A stretch of 64,000 nt of DNA, from contig CANCLQ010000002.1 in assembly GCA_947378845.1 (NCBI GenBank), positions 80,696 to 144,695 on the forward strand, given 5' to 3'. Below are positions 16,620-26,345 of this stretch, one piece after another. The DNA is from Opitutia bacterium (GTDB taxonomy: Bacteria; Verrucomicrobiota; Verrucomicrobiia; Opitutales; UBA953). Under the pieces are notes generated by a model that saw only the letters and a list, made by a program, of their open reading frames with translations, had not been told where the DNA came from and searched no databases. Position numbers and translations under genes: made by a program. The first letter of the stretch is position 1; every line of letters starts with the position of its first letter.

Positions 16620-17470
16620 CGCGAGGAGTCTAGAGACTGACGGGCAATGCGCGCGGCCTTAAGAAGTGCGGCGACTTTCTCTTTGTTGCCCGACTGAATG
16701 GCCTCGCGGAGCTCAACCAGGTTTTTCTCAACCGCATTTAATCCCGCAACAACATGACTGGAGTTGGCGAGCAAGATGCTTACCCAAAGATTTTCTTCAC
16801 CGGCCGCGATACGCGTGGCATCGCGAAGACCTGTGCCGGCTGCAGTGATGGTGAATTCTGGTGATTGGGCCACGGCCAACATGAGTGCAGCAGCGCTTGC
16901 GTGCGGCACGTGACTGGTAATGGCAACAATTGCGTCATGTTGTTTTGCGCTGCACTCACTTGTTACAGCACCAAGGGTTTTCCAAAAATCACGCAGGCGA
17001 GAAACGCCAGCAGCACTTTCTTTTCCCGCGGCCGTGATGAAGCAAACTTTGCCGTCAAAGAGATTGGACTTGGCCTGTGTGATGCCTGCTTTTTCGGATC
17101 CAGCCATTGGGTGTGAGCCAATAAAAGTTACGGTGTTAGGCAAAACCGATGCATCATTAAGAACCGACTCTTTAACACTCCCGACGTCGGTTACCAGCGC
17201 ACCTGCTTTTAATCCAGGTGTGATGGCGATGAGAGTTTCTTTGATTCTATCCACAGGCGTTGCGATCACCACGAGGTCTGCACCTTGAACGGCAGCAATG
17301 GCGGACTCAAAGACCTCAACGCCCGCGAAGGTCTTTAGGTGCTCGCGGGATTGTTTCGAGTGAGACCATCCTGCAAATGAAAGACCCGCTTTTCGTTTGG
17401 ACGCAGCCAAAAGAACCGAGCCTCCGATGAGGCCGGTACCAATGACGGCGATGCGGTTAAATTGAGACAT
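16616..17470 (-). CDS. tyrA: Prephenate dehydrogenase
   Basis: NAD(P)-dependent oxidative decarboxylation of prephenate (or dehydrogenation of arogenate) for tyrosine synthesis. The 284-residue protein has the dinucleotide-binding motif IAVIGTGLIGGSVLLA, ADLVVIATPVD, TDVGSVK, and the TyrA signature FIGSHPMAGSEKAGITQA. SHVPHASAAALMLAV and GTGLRDATRIAAG belong to the helical dimerisation domain. There is no ACT or chorismate mutase domain. It is the first gene of the operon with aroA-cmk and plsC, and is divergent from the gene at 17565 over a 94-base AT-rich gap that must hold both promoters. Confidence 0.94.
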   Translation of the reverse strand: MSQFNRIAVIGTGLIGGSVLLAASKRKAGLSFAGWSHSKQSREHLKTFAGVEVFESAIAAVQGADLVVIATPVDRIKETLIAITPGLKAGALVTDVGSVKESVLNDASVLPNTVTFIGSHPMAGSEKAGITQAKSNLFDGKVCFITAAGKESAAGVSRLRDFWKTLGAVTSECSAKQHDAIVAITSHVPHASAAALMLAVAQSPEFTITAAGTGLRDATRIAAGEENLWVSILLANSSHVVAGLNAVEKNLVELREAIQSGNKEKVAALLKAARIARQSLDSSR

Positions 17471-17564
17471 TGCTTAAATAGAGCGGTCTATGGTTGATGG
17501 TTCCCCTCGGGAAACTATTAAAGTATTAAATCACCAAGCGATAAAATAGAGTCAACCGCCAGTC

Positions 17565-19340
17565 ATGTCACAACCCCCCTTACCATCCGATATGCGCTTT
17601 GAGCAAGGAACGGGCCAGCGTATCCCACGGCGATTAAGGTCTAAGCCCGAGGAGCCGATTGTACAACGCACGCGACTGGTGAACTGGCTGATAGCAATGG
17701 GTTTTTTGGCATTAATTTCGGGCCTTACCGTTTTGTACGTAAGGGAGCGTCAGCGTACCTTGAAATCGGCCACCACAAAGACGGGCATTAATAAGACAGG
17801 CGCCTTAAGAGAAATATCCAAAACCAAAGAAGCTGCTTTTGAAGAGATAAAATTAAACAAAGCAGAGATTACACTCACCGACATCGAACTGTTTGATGAT
17901 GCAGTTAAGGCGCTCGAACAATACATCGACGCAGAACCTGGCGATATCGAACAAGTCCGACGCTTGGAGGAATTGCGCCGACGCCAACACGTTATCCATG
18001 CTGAACGACTGCGCGCCATTTCCAAAAAAGCGGAAGCATCCGCGCGGCAGGAAGATGCCGTGGAGGCGGGAGTGGCCCAGCGTGAATTAATTATAGCCCT
18101 CGAGGCCGAAAAAGAGATAGATCAGAAATGGTATTTTTCCGGCATGGTGGATAAGGGAAAAATTACCCAACTCGATACTCGCATTCGGAGGCTTGAGGCT
18201 GAACCCATTTGGAAAAAGACCCGAGCACTTGAAGCTCAAGCCGAAGCCTTTTTCAAAAAGCAACAGTTAGCTGAGGCGGAAGACTGCTTGAAGGAATCGA
18301 TTCGATTGGAGGTAGATTTTACTGAGAAGTATAGAGACGTCCTAAATACTGAGTTTAACCGCATCGATAAACTTACGGCTCGTCTCGAAACCATCCGCTC
18401 TTCGCCGCTTCAACTTGTATTAGAAACAACACAGAAACAGGCCAATGAAGCAGAGGCCCTTAATGATTGGTCCAAAGCTGCTAATCTATGGGAAGATTCT
18501 CTGCGACAAATACCAAAAATCATTAATCAATATCCTTTGAGCGCTTATGCCGATCGTAAGAAGGAAACAGAATTAGTCAGACGACGTAACCTTGCGCGCT
18601 CTCATCCTGAGGGTGAGGGGATTCGTGCGGAGGCGGTAGAAATGCGGCAGCTCTTACAAAGAGGTCAGATTGATTCTGCACTATCGAAAGCCCGTTCGCT
18701 ACAGACGCGGATGGTTAAAATAGAAATGAATAATCCTGGCGCCTTCTCGCAGGACGCGCCCTTAGTGCAAGAGGTGGAGTATATCACAAAACACGAAGGC
18801 AGCATGAGAGTGTTGCTCTCACTGCTTGATCGCCTGGTCTTACCTATTCCTGGTGAACCCAATAAGCGGATGTTGAAGCACGAGGTCGCACAATCACTCT
18901 ACTCATTGGTTGTTGGAAAAAATCCCAGTGCCGTTGTTCGTGGAACCGCCCCCGCAGAGTCTGTTTCATACGACGATGCGGTGCAATTCTGCCGACAAAT
19001 TTCATGGCTAACCGGACGAAGCGTGCGACTCCCGCGACTCGCAGAGATCCAGCTCGCAGCTGGCAACTTATCGGCATTGCCCGCAAGGGCACAGGCATGG
19101 ACGTTTGATTCCACCGATGGTCTCACCGTGATGGACGTGGCGACCAGCCAGCCCAACTCTATCGGCTTTTATGATATTCTAGGGAATGTAGAGGAATGGG
19201 TTGAGTCTGCTGCCAACACAAGTGTTGCAACCGTTGTGGGGGGTAATGTTAATTGGGTACCTACAACTGGCCTACCCCAGCGCCAGATTCAGAAAAAAGA
19301 ACGTAGCCGCACCCTCGGCTTCCGTTTCATTATCGAATAA
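17565..19340 (+). CDS. Membrane-anchored coiled-coil protein with degenerate FGE-sulfatase-like C-terminus
   Basis: A 591-residue protein of unusual build. A basic cytoplasmic lead (1-38) is followed by one transmembrane helix (about 40-62, LVNWLIAMGFLALISGLTVLYV), a long charged, alanine- and glutamate-rich region likely to form coiled coils and TPR-like helices (about 75-420), and a C-terminal segment resembling the FGE-sulfatase (SUMF1-like) fold: GKNPSAVVRG, VSYDDAVQFCRQISWLTG, RSVRLPRLAEIQLAAG, FYDILGNVEEWVES and a final TLGFRFI. The active-site cysteine pair of true formylglycine-generating enzymes is not visible, so a structural or binding role is likely. It is followed nine bases later by a sugar dehydratase gene. 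Confidence 0.7.
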   Translation: MSQPPLPSDMRFEQGTGQRIPRRLRSKPEEPIVQRTRLVNWLIAMGFLALISGLTVLYVRERQRTLKSATTKTGINKTGALREISKTKEAAFEEIKLNKAEITLTDIELFDDAVKALEQYIDAEPGDIEQVRRLEELRRRQHVIHAERLRAISKKAEASARQEDAVEAGVAQRELIIALEAEKEIDQKWYFSGMVDKGKITQLDTRIRRLEAEPIWKKTRALEAQAEAFFKKQQLAEAEDCLKESIRLEVDFTEKYRDVLNTEFNRIDKLTARLETIRSSPLQLVLETTQKQANEAEALNDWSKAANLWEDSLRQIPKIINQYPLSAYADRKKETELVRRRNLARSHPEGEGIRAEAVEMRQLLQRGQIDSALSKARSLQTRMVKIEMNNPGAFSQDAPLVQEVEYITKHEGSMRVLLSLLDRLVLPIPGEPNKRMLKHEVAQSLYSLVVGKNPSAVVRGTAPAESVSYDDAVQFCRQISWLTGRSVRLPRLAEIQLAAGNLSALPARAQAWTFDSTDGLTVMDVATSQPNSIGFYDILGNVEEWVESAANTSVATVVGGNVNWVPTTGLPQRQIQKKERSRTLGFRFIIE

Positions 19341-19349
19341 AACTCACAC

Positions 19350-21230
19350 ATGAGTCCGTTAACTAACCCACCGCCCGCCAAACAGCTCAGCAGGTATGTA
19401 ATCTTTTTCCTAATCTACGGGCTGCTGACCACCGCGAGCCTAATGCTTAGTTACGTTATCCGTTTTATCGGTAATGGAGATATACCGCTACCAAGCCTCA
19501 GTACCATCGCAGGATTTATCGTCATTAAGTTAGGCCTCCTGTGGTTCTGGGGTCAATTCCGAGGGGTCATTTACTATTTTAGATTTTATGAAGCGCAAGG
19601 GATGTTACTCGCACTCGCTTCAGCAACGCTCACGATTTATATTATCGATATAGATCTGCCGCGCGAATTCACTTTCGCCATTTTTGATGTTCCTCGCAGT
19701 ATATTACTCGCAGATTTTAATTTAAGCGTCCTGCTCTTCGTGGGTCTGAGGGTAATTATCCGCACGGTTCGCGAAAAATTGAAAGCACCGGTTCTGAAAA
19801 ATAATGCTACGCAAAAGAAAATTGCAATTTACGGTGCAGGTAAAGTAGGCGAGCAGCTTATTACAGATTTATTATCACGCAGAGTTCATGGTTTAAAACC
19901 CGTGTGCATTTTGGACGACGCCGAGATTAAGCACGGACTCGAAGTGCATGGTTTAACTATTATCGGCGGCGAAAAATTAATTCCAAAGCTTGCCCGCCAA
20001 TACGGCGTCACAGAAATTATTTTAGCTCTGCCATCGCAGGCAGTGCGTCGCGTGAGGGAAATCAGCACTATTGCCATAGAAAGTGGTCTGACTGTTCTGG
20101 TTTTACCATCGAGTGCAGACCTGGCTACTGGTCGCGTTCGCGCAAATGATTTACGGGCGGTTTCCGTTGAAGATTTATTAGGACGCGAGCCCGCGAAATT
20201 AGACGATAGCGCCATCGGAGAATTAATCCACAGCCGCACCGTTCTCATCACTGGCGCCGGCGGAAGTATCGGCCAGGAAATTTGTCGCCAAGTGGCGCGT
20301 CGCCAACCCCAGCGACTGATTATTTTAGATCAGTGCGAAGTTTTGCTTTATCAGACTGAGCAGGAATTAATTGCCGCTGGAGCTGGTGCACTGATTACGC
20401 CTATTATCGCAGACGTTACGGATCGCACCCGGATGGAAGGCGTGTTCTCTAGATTTAAACCGGATCTCGTTTTACACGCCGCAGCGCACAAGCACGTGCC
20501 AATGATGGAGTCACAACCGAGCGAAGCGCTCAAAAATAATACACTGGGCACGGCTTTAGTCGCAGAGCTTGCCTCGCAATATAAGGTTAAGGAATTCGTT
20601 TTAGTTTCTACAGATAAGGCGATTAATCCAACCAACGTAATGGGTGCGTCCAAGCGTTTGGCGGAGATAATTGTCCAGTCACAACAAACGCGCCCAGGGA
20701 ACTTAACACGCTTCATCGCGGTTCGCTTTGGTAATGTTTTGGGATCATCGGGATCGGTAATCCCAATGTTTAAGAAACAAATTTTAGCCGGAGGCCCTGT
20801 AACCGTGACGCACCCCGACGTGCAGCGTTACTTCATGACTATCCCGGAGGCGGTGGGCTTGGTTCTGCAAAGCGCTACTCAGGGTCGCGGCGGAGATATT
20901 CTTGTTTTAGAAATGGGCAAACCCATGAAGATTGTCGACCTCGCACGTCAGCTCATCGAGTTGAGCGGTTTGCGTCCCGATATTGATATCGAAATTAAAA
21001 TCACGGGCTTACGCCCGGGAGAAAAGATGATTGAAGAATTGCAGCACCAGGGAGAGCAGTACCACAAAACAACCCACGATCGTATTTTCCGTTTCGTCGG
21101 ACCGCCCTTGCCTTACGAGCGATTGGCTGAATTTCTTGAAGCTGTGCGCGAACTGATTCCCCAAGAAAAAGAGCGGTGCAAACAAGGGATTAAGCTATTG
21201 GTGCCAGAATACGTCCCTTATCTAGACTAG
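19350..21230 (+). CDS. Membrane-bound nucleotide-sugar dehydratase/epimerase (FlaA1/WbpM/CapD family)
   Basis: A 626-residue polysaccharide-biosynthesis protein. Four transmembrane helices (about residues 12-130) precede a first Rossmann domain (KIAIYGAGKVGEQLITDLL) and a catalytic short-chain dehydrogenase-type domain with VLITGAGGSIGQEICRQVA, HAAAHKHVPMME, and STDKAINPTNVMGASKRLAE, where the catalytic tyrosine of the YxxxK pair is replaced by methionine as in WbpM-type enzymes. Such enzymes convert UDP-GlcNAc to a 4-keto-6-deoxy sugar at the inner membrane. It stands away from the main polysaccharide locus at 54-64 kb but could feed it. It is probably cotranscribed with the coiled-coil gene just upstream. 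Confidence 0.93.
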   Translation: MSPLTNPPPAKQLSRYVIFFLIYGLLTTASLMLSYVIRFIGNGDIPLPSLSTIAGFIVIKLGLLWFWGQFRGVIYYFRFYEAQGMLLALASATLTIYIIDIDLPREFTFAIFDVPRSILLADFNLSVLLFVGLRVIIRTVREKLKAPVLKNNATQKKIAIYGAGKVGEQLITDLLSRRVHGLKPVCILDDAEIKHGLEVHGLTIIGGEKLIPKLARQYGVTEIILALPSQAVRRVREISTIAIESGLTVLVLPSSADLATGRVRANDLRAVSVEDLLGREPAKLDDSAIGELIHSRTVLITGAGGSIGQEICRQVARRQPQRLIILDQCEVLLYQTEQELIAAGAGALITPIIADVTDRTRMEGVFSRFKPDLVLHAAAHKHVPMMESQPSEALKNNTLGTALVAELASQYKVKEFVLVSTDKAINPTNVMGASKRLAEIIVQSQQTRPGNLTRFIAVRFGNVLGSSGSVIPMFKKQILAGGPVTVTHPDVQRYFMTIPEAVGLVLQSATQGRGGDILVLEMGKPMKIVDLARQLIELSGLRPDIDIEIKITGLRPGEKMIEELQHQGEQYHKTTHDRIFRFVGPPLPYERLAEFLEAVRELIPQEKERCKQGIKLLVPEYVPYLD

Positions 21231-21231
21231 T

Positions 21232-21255
21232 TTCTGTGCTTCGGGCTTCACAGAA
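21232..21255 (+). terminator. Hairpin after the sugar-dehydratase gene
   Basis: TTCTGTG (21232-21238) and CACAGAA (21249-21255) are perfect reverse complements around a ten-base loop, one base after the stop codon. No T-run follows, so it may be a weak terminator or an mRNA 3' stabiliser rather than a classical terminator. Confidence 0.4.
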
Positions 21256-21281
21256 GGGCAACCGCCGTTCATGTTAGGCCT

Positions 21282-21800
21282 ATGGCGAAAAAACAAAAAT
21301 CCAGCGTTTCGGTGGGCATCATTATGGGCTCACAATCTGACTGGGAAACTATGGTGCACGCAGCCGACACATTAAAGGCGCTCGGCGTTCCATTTGAAGC
21401 CGAGGTCGTAAGCGCACACCGAACACCTCTTAAATTAAAAGATTATGCACTGAGTGCTCAGTCGCGCGGACTAAAGGTAATCATTGCGGGCGCTGGTGGT
21501 GCCGCGCATTTGCCAGGAATGGCTGCAGCCATGACGCTCTTGCCTGTCATGGGCGTACCCGTGCAATCGAAGACGCTCGACGGCATTGATTCCCTTTTAT
21601 CAATCGTGCAAATGCCCGCAGGCATACCTGTCCACACTTTCGCCATCGGACGTGCGGGTGCGATCAACGCCGCATTAGCGGCTGCGGCGGTTTTGGGGCT
21701 GAGTGATAAAAAGATAGCGGCACAACTCGCAAAATTTAGAACCAAACAAACGCAGGCGGTTTTAAAAAACCCACGCCCAAGTTTTAAAAAGAAAAAATAA
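21282..21800 (+). CDS. purE: N5-carboxyaminoimidazole ribonucleotide mutase
   Basis: Shifts the carboxyl group of N5-CAIR to give CAIR in purine synthesis. The 172-residue protein has the PurE class I blocks [53 protein letters not shown] and a [20 protein letters not shown] segment. The lysine-rich C-terminal tail (SFKKKK) is an extension. purK follows three bases later, the normal operon pair, which supports the class I mutase reaction instead of direct carboxylation. Confidence 0.97.
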   Translation: MAKKQKSSVSVGIIMGSQSDWETMVHAADTLKALGVPFEAEVVSAHRTPLKLKDYALSAQSRGLKVIIAGAGGAAHLPGMAAAMTLLPVMGVPVQSKTLDGIDSLLSIVQMPAGIPVHTFAIGRAGAINAALAAAAVLGLSDKKIAAQLAKFRTKQTQAVLKNPRPSFKKKK

Positions 21801-21803
21801 TTC

Positions 21804-22943
21804 ATGTCCGCACCATTGCTACCGGGAGGAACAATTGGAATTTTAGGCGGAGGACAGCTGGGCCGTATGTCTGCCATCGCGGCCCGTCGCATGGGTTATA
21901 AAGTTAAAACCTTTGATCCATCGAGTAGCGCATGTGCAGCAATGGTGGCCGATAGTCATACAACTGCGGCATGGAACGATATCGAGGCGTTGCGCCGATT
22001 TGCCGAGGGCTGCGAGCGCGTGACACTGGAGTTCGAAAATATTCCACCAGCCACCGTATCGCAAATCAACGAATGGGTGCCGTGCCATCCTTCGGCTGAG
22101 GTTCTGGCGATTTGCCAAAATCGTCGCCGCGAAAAAGAATTTTTAAAAGCCCAAGGCATACCTTGTGCTCATTTCGTAGTAGTATCATCGCACGACGAAT
22201 TAAGCGCCGCAGTGAAGAAGATTGGCGTGCCGTGTGTGTTGAAGACGGCCGACTTCGGTTATGACGGCAAGGGACAGGTAAAAATTTCTAACACCGATAC
22301 AAACCTTGAGGACGTATGGGAAAAAATCGGCGACGGAGTAGGCGTGCTTGAGGCATGGGTGCCTTTCCAATTAGAAATTTCAGTGATTGTTGCGCGCACC
22401 GAAGACGGACGCACCGCGGTGTATGATCCCGCCGAAAACATTCACCGTAACCACATTTTACACCTTTCACTTTCACCCGCGCGCATCAGCGATGCTACCC
22501 GTCGTGAGGCACAAACCCTTGCCCTTCAAATCGCCGAAAAGATTAAACTCGTCGGCATTATGGCAGTAGAAATGTTTGTACAAGATGGACGAATCATCGT
22601 GAATGAATTGGCACCGCGCCCGCACAACAGCGGACACCAAACTTTCGACGCGAATCAAACGAGTCAGTTTGAGCAGCATGTGAGAGCCGTTTGTGGACTT
22701 CCATTGGGTGGCACAGAAATGCTTAAGCCATCCGTTATGCTTAACCTCTTGGGCGACTTATGGCGCAATGGGCAAACCCCCGACTGGTCGAAGGTGCTTA
22801 AAGAGCCTGCCGCAAAACTTCATTTGTACGATAAAGGACAAGCTGCACCAGGCCGCAAGATGGGCCACATTACGGTCACTGCAGACTCCCTTGAAGCGGC
22901 GCTTCAAAAAGCTGAAGCATTATTTGCCGCACTTACAAAGTAA
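21804..22943 (+). CDS. purK: N5-carboxyaminoimidazole ribonucleotide synthase
   Basis: ATP-grasp enzyme that carboxylates AIR with bicarbonate, upstream of PurE. The 379-residue protein shows GTIGILGGGQLGRMSAIAA at the N-terminus, the ATP-grasp segment VPCVLKTADFGYDGKGQ, LEAWVPFQLEISVIVART, and the family motif NELAPRPHNSGHQTFDA. It directly follows purE. Its stop at 22941-22943 abuts the stop of a convergent small membrane protein gene. Confidence 0.97.
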   Translation: MSAPLLPGGTIGILGGGQLGRMSAIAARRMGYKVKTFDPSSSACAAMVADSHTTAAWNDIEALRRFAEGCERVTLEFENIPPATVSQINEWVPCHPSAEVLAICQNRRREKEFLKAQGIPCAHFVVVSSHDELSAAVKKIGVPCVLKTADFGYDGKGQVKISNTDTNLEDVWEKIGDGVGVLEAWVPFQLEISVIVARTEDGRTAVYDPAENIHRNHILHLSLSPARISDATRREAQTLALQIAEKIKLVGIMAVEMFVQDGRIIVNELAPRPHNSGHQTFDANQTSQFEQHVRAVCGLPLGGTEMLKPSVMLNLLGDLWRNGQTPDWSKVLKEPAAKLHLYDKGQAAPGRKMGHITVTADSLEAALQKAEALFAALTK

Positions 22944-23396
22944 TTAGTCGAGCAGCTCAGGACGACGAACAAAGAGCAGGGAAGGAATTTGTCCTAAAGC
23001 ACTGAAAAGAAGAATAGCCTGAAAGACGGGGAGTCGCGCTTTCGTTTTAGCAGCCGAGGCGATGTAGTTTTTAGCCATCACTTCCGAGATCATCGCAAAA
23101 GCGAATATCACTGAAGCGACGCAAAGTAGCCCAAAGTATTTTTTCCAAGTCGAGTCTGAGCGAATTTTTTCCCACGGACTTGCGATCAGCGCTCCATAAA
23201 AAATAAAGAACCAACACTCCACTTGAAGTGCTAGCGGAAAGGTTACATCGGTTGGCTTCCAGCGCGGCGCCAAATGCATGAAGCCGAGATTGAGGCCTTC
23301 ATTTAATTCTAAAATCGCTAAGAAAACTATAACGGACGCAAAAAGGTAACTGGCCCAGCGGGCATAACGGATTCCGCGAAGTGTGGACGAATGCAT
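22944..23396 (-). CDS. Small membrane protein of unknown function
   Basis: A 150-residue protein with about four hydrophobic segments (approximately residues 14-35, 58-73, 87-108 and 125-141) and basic connectors. I do not recognise the family. Charged motifs such as LNEGLNLGFMHLAPRW and SPWEKIRSDSTWKKYF are not diagnostic. It is last in a leftward group after purN and prmA but separated from prmA by a 49-base gap, and it converges on purK with no spacer. Confidence 0.6.
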   Translation of the reverse strand: MHSSTLRGIRYARWASYLFASVIVFLAILELNEGLNLGFMHLAPRWKPTDVTFPLALQVECWFFIFYGALIASPWEKIRSDSTWKKYFGLLCVASVIFAFAMISEVMAKNYIASAAKTKARLPVFQAILLFSALGQIPSLLFVRRPELLD

Positions 23397-23445
23397 AAGG
23401 CGGAGCGAATACGGTTAACTATTGATAGCAAGCCCAGCCCAATGT

Positions 23446-24327
23446 TTACGGGCGAAACAATGCTACGTCGCTCCACTCGCCCATGACGCGTCCATCAGCC
23501 CTCGCGGAGCCCCATGCGGCGATACACTTAGCTTCAAAGTGTGCCTGCACAGCAGTTTGTTCCTTTGCTAATATTCCACTCAAGGCCAGCACGCCGCCTG
23601 GACTAACGGCAGCAATTAAATCGTCGGCATAAATGCACAATACGTCGCTGATGATGTTAGCGAGTACGAGATCTGCGGGCCCCGTTAATTTAAATCCTTC
23701 TTCAAGACCAGCGTGGTAAAAAGAAACTTTATTTTCTGCGATACCATTGTCGGCACGATTTGCTAAACTGACCCGCACCGATTCAGGGTCACGATCAAAG
23801 CCATTTACTTTGCCGCAACCAAGTTGCACCGCGGAGAGCGCCAAGATTCCCGAACCGCAACCTGCATCGATAACAGAAGTTTTTTCAGCAGCATGACTTT
23901 CTAAGAAATCCATTAAGCGAATTGCGCAGAGTCGAGTAGTCGGGTGATCGCCCGTTCCAAAAGCGAGCCCCGCATCAAACCAAATGACGGCAGCGTCGGC
24001 TGGCACCGAATGCTTTCCTCGCATCCATGCGGGCACCCAATGCAAGCGACCCTGATTCCAGGGCTTCAAATGTTCCTTATAAGCTTCTTTCCAGTCTTTG
24101 TCCTCGAGTGTGTTCGACTCGTATTGTTCCGGAAGTTTTTTGAACGCCTTGCGCAGTCCAGCCCAGGCCGCATCGGCATCAGGTTTCGTTTCGAAGTAAC
24201 CCATCACAAAATGTGGCTTACCTGGACCTTCGTGAAAGAGCATCCACGACGAACGCGTTAGTTCACAGAAGTAATCCTCCATGGGCTGCACGAGGTCTTC
24301 GTGAATGGGGCAGCGAAGTTCAATCAT
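23446..24327 (-). CDS. prmA: Ribosomal protein L11 methyltransferase (PrmA-like)
   Basis: SAM-dependent protein methyltransferase expected to methylate lysines of ribosomal protein L11. The 293-residue protein has an N-terminal substrate-recognition domain and a Rossmann methyltransferase domain. The PrmA-specific run WFDAGLAFGTGDHPTTRLC is followed by SAM motif I VIDAGCGSGILALSAVQLG, GFDRDPESVRVSLANRADN, and LVLANIISDVL, where N-I is the family's catalytic-loop signature. It overlaps purN by four bases (ATGA). Confidence 0.9.
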   Translation of the reverse strand: MIELRCPIHEDLVQPMEDYFCELTRSSWMLFHEGPGKPHFVMGYFETKPDADAAWAGLRKAFKKLPEQYESNTLEDKDWKEAYKEHLKPWNQGRLHWVPAWMRGKHSVPADAAVIWFDAGLAFGTGDHPTTRLCAIRLMDFLESHAAEKTSVIDAGCGSGILALSAVQLGCGKVNGFDRDPESVRVSLANRADNGIAENKVSFYHAGLEEGFKLTGPADLVLANIISDVLCIYADDLIAAVSPGGVLALSGILAKEQTAVQAHFEAKCIAAWGSARADGRVMGEWSDVALFRP

Positions 24328-24908
24328 CGACCAGAAAATTTCTCGGCTAGCTCGGCGATTACCTTTGGTAGCAAGGCATGCTCAGCTTGATGAATTTTTT
24401 TCGCGAACGTTTCTTGCGTGTCGGACGCTTCGCGTACGACGCGCGATTGCCCTAAGTGTTTTCCGCCGTCTACTTCCGCCGTCACCCAGTGTACCGTGCA
24501 GCCTCCCTCGGGAGCGTTTGCTCGCCAGGTCTGTCCAATGCCATCCAGTCCAGGAAACGCCGGCAACAAAGTAGGGTGTAGGTTGATGATTCGATTCGCA
24601 AAGCGTTCTAAGAGCGGGGCTTTTACGACGCGCATGAAGCCGGCAAGGACGACCAGGTCTACTTTGTGCTCCGATAAAGTATCAGCCCAAAACGCTTCCT
24701 GCTCTGGGGAGAATTTAGTCTTAAAGGGGCCAGGGTCTAAAAAGAAGGCAGGTACGCCGAACTTAGGCCCCAGTTGCAGCATTGGTGCGGTTGGGATGTC
24801 ACAGTAGATTCCGACAATTTTGGCTTTGCCGAGCCGTCCCTCCGCTTGCGCACACAGAACTGCCTCGGCATTCGAGCCGCGACCTGATCCTAAAAGTGCA
24901 ACGCGCAT
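24324..24908 (-). CDS. purN: Phosphoribosylglycinamide formyltransferase
   Basis: Transfers formyl from 10-formyltetrahydrofolate to GAR in purine synthesis. The 194-residue protein has the N-terminal LLGSGRGSNAEAVL phosphate loop, LVVLAGFMRVVKAPLLERF, the catalytic NLHPTLLPAFPG with its histidine, and CTVHWVTAEVDGG with the catalytic aspartate. It is the first gene of a leftward pair with prmA. The upstream gap (24909-25025) is AT-rich and would hold divergent promoters for purN and the lipoprotein gene. Confidence 0.95.
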   Translation of the reverse strand: MRVALLGSGRGSNAEAVLCAQAEGRLGKAKIVGIYCDIPTAPMLQLGPKFGVPAFFLDPGPFKTKFSPEQEAFWADTLSEHKVDLVVLAGFMRVVKAPLLERFANRIINLHPTLLPAFPGLDGIGQTWRANAPEGGCTVHWVTAEVDGGKHLGQSRVVREASDTQETFAKKIHQAEHALLPKVIAELAEKFSGR

Positions 24909-25025
24909 GGATTAAGGTGCGACAGATGGCGCCGCTCGGCAAATCGATTTTACTATTCTTATAATAAATCGAAAACAAATTTGAACCTTCTCGTTTTAGA
25001 CGAAAGATAGAGAGATATTTAGAAC

Positions 25026-26345
25026 ATGGACCGTCGCGATTTTTTCCGCCTCACCGCACTTGCCACTCTTGGCGTAACTTTAATTCCTGGCTGTACCTCG
25101 GGTACTGGAGGAGGCGCAAGTTCTTCAGGCGGCACAGCCTCATTGCCAGGCGAAAAAGATTTTACCGGCAATAAGGTTATGCTCGGCATCGATGCATTAG
25201 CTGCCGACGGTTTTGCGCCGCTCAAAGGAATGCGCTGCGGATTGGTAACGCACAAAGCCGGAGTTAATGGTGCCGGTGTTCGCACGGTTGATATTTTAGC
25301 CAGCACACCAGGTGTTAAGCTCACCAAATTATTTGGTCCCGAACACGGCATCGATGGCAACGCCGCCGCTGAAGTTGTAGTTAAGAATGCTCGCGATGCT
25401 CGAACGGGTCTACCGATTTATTCTTTGTACGGCGCAACGCGACGTCCAACACCTGCGATGCTCGCCGATCTCGATGTCATCGTCATCGACTTCCAAGACA
25501 TCGGATCTCGCTCCTACACGTACATCAGTTGCATGCGATACGTCATCGAAGCATGCTTCTCTCTCGAGCGCCCGATTAAGGTCATCGTACTCGATCGACC
25601 TAACCCACTCGGCGGAGAAAAAGTAGATGGACCATTTATTGATCGGGCCCGCCGCAGTTATGTGGGTGCGTATGAAATGCCCTATGTGCACGGACTCACT
25701 ATCGGCGAAATCGCACGCTGGGCTGCTGCAACGCCCGGAGTTTTAGAAGTCTCCGAAGCTCAACGCCAACGCGGCAAACTAGAAGTTATTAGTATGCGTG
25801 GCTGGCGACGCAGCATGACGTGGGATCGTACAGGCTTAACTTGGGTGCCCACCTCTCCCCGCGTTCCATCGCCTCAAGCAACGCTTGGCTACGCAATGGT
25901 GGGCTTAGGCTGTATCATCGGTGATTTTAGCCACAGCTTTGGGAATCAGATGCATTTTCGTTTCCTTAAATATAGTCGCAAGCGCTCGGCCGATTTAATC
26001 AGCACGCTCGGCAACACGGTCCCTGGATTACAATTGAAGCCGATGGTGATGCAAGATGGCACGCAGGGGGTTTACACAGAGGTGAGTGATTGGAATAAAT
26101 TAAAGCCTTCAGCGCTTTCACTTTATATGATGCGTCAATGTTGTGCTTGGAGCGCGACCAATCCTTTTGCTAAGGCCACCAACACCGAGCGCGATTTATT
26201 TATTAAGCACGTCGGCAGCGAAGCACTTTTTGATGAATTAAAAACCAAGGGAGCCGCAATCGATGTTGGCGGGTGGCTTGCAAAGTGGGACGCGCAATCT
26301 GCGGCGTTCCGCACTCGCACGGCACCATTCCGACTCTACTCTTAA
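25026..26345 (+). CDS. NamZ-like (DUF1343) exo-beta-N-acetylmuramidase lipoprotein
   Basis: A 439-residue exported protein. The N-terminus MDRRDFFRLTALATLG looks like a twin-arginine signal followed by a lipobox (IPGC, cysteine 23), so it is probably a Tat-exported lipoprotein. The body matches DUF1343/NamZ: GLVTHKAGVNGAG, KLFGPEHGIDGNAAA, LPIYSLYGATRRPTPAML, VIVIDFQDIGSRSYTYISC, VIVLDRPNPLGGEKVDGP and EMPYVHGLTIGEIARW. Characterised NamZ enzymes release terminal N-acetylmuramic acid from peptidoglycan fragments, so wall recycling is the likely role. It is divergent from purN and converges directly on purF. Confidence 0.88.
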   Translation: MDRRDFFRLTALATLGVTLIPGCTSGTGGGASSSGGTASLPGEKDFTGNKVMLGIDALAADGFAPLKGMRCGLVTHKAGVNGAGVRTVDILASTPGVKLTKLFGPEHGIDGNAAAEVVVKNARDARTGLPIYSLYGATRRPTPAMLADLDVIVIDFQDIGSRSYTYISCMRYVIEACFSLERPIKVIVLDRPNPLGGEKVDGPFIDRARRSYVGAYEMPYVHGLTIGEIARWAAATPGVLEVSEAQRQRGKLEVISMRGWRRSMTWDRTGLTWVPTSPRVPSPQATLGYAMVGLGCIIGDFSHSFGNQMHFRFLKYSRKRSADLISTLGNTVPGLQLKPMVMQDGTQGVYTEVSDWNKLKPSALSLYMMRQCCAWSATNPFAKATNTERDLFIKHVGSEALFDELKTKGAAIDVGGWLAKWDAQSAAFRTRTAPFRLYS

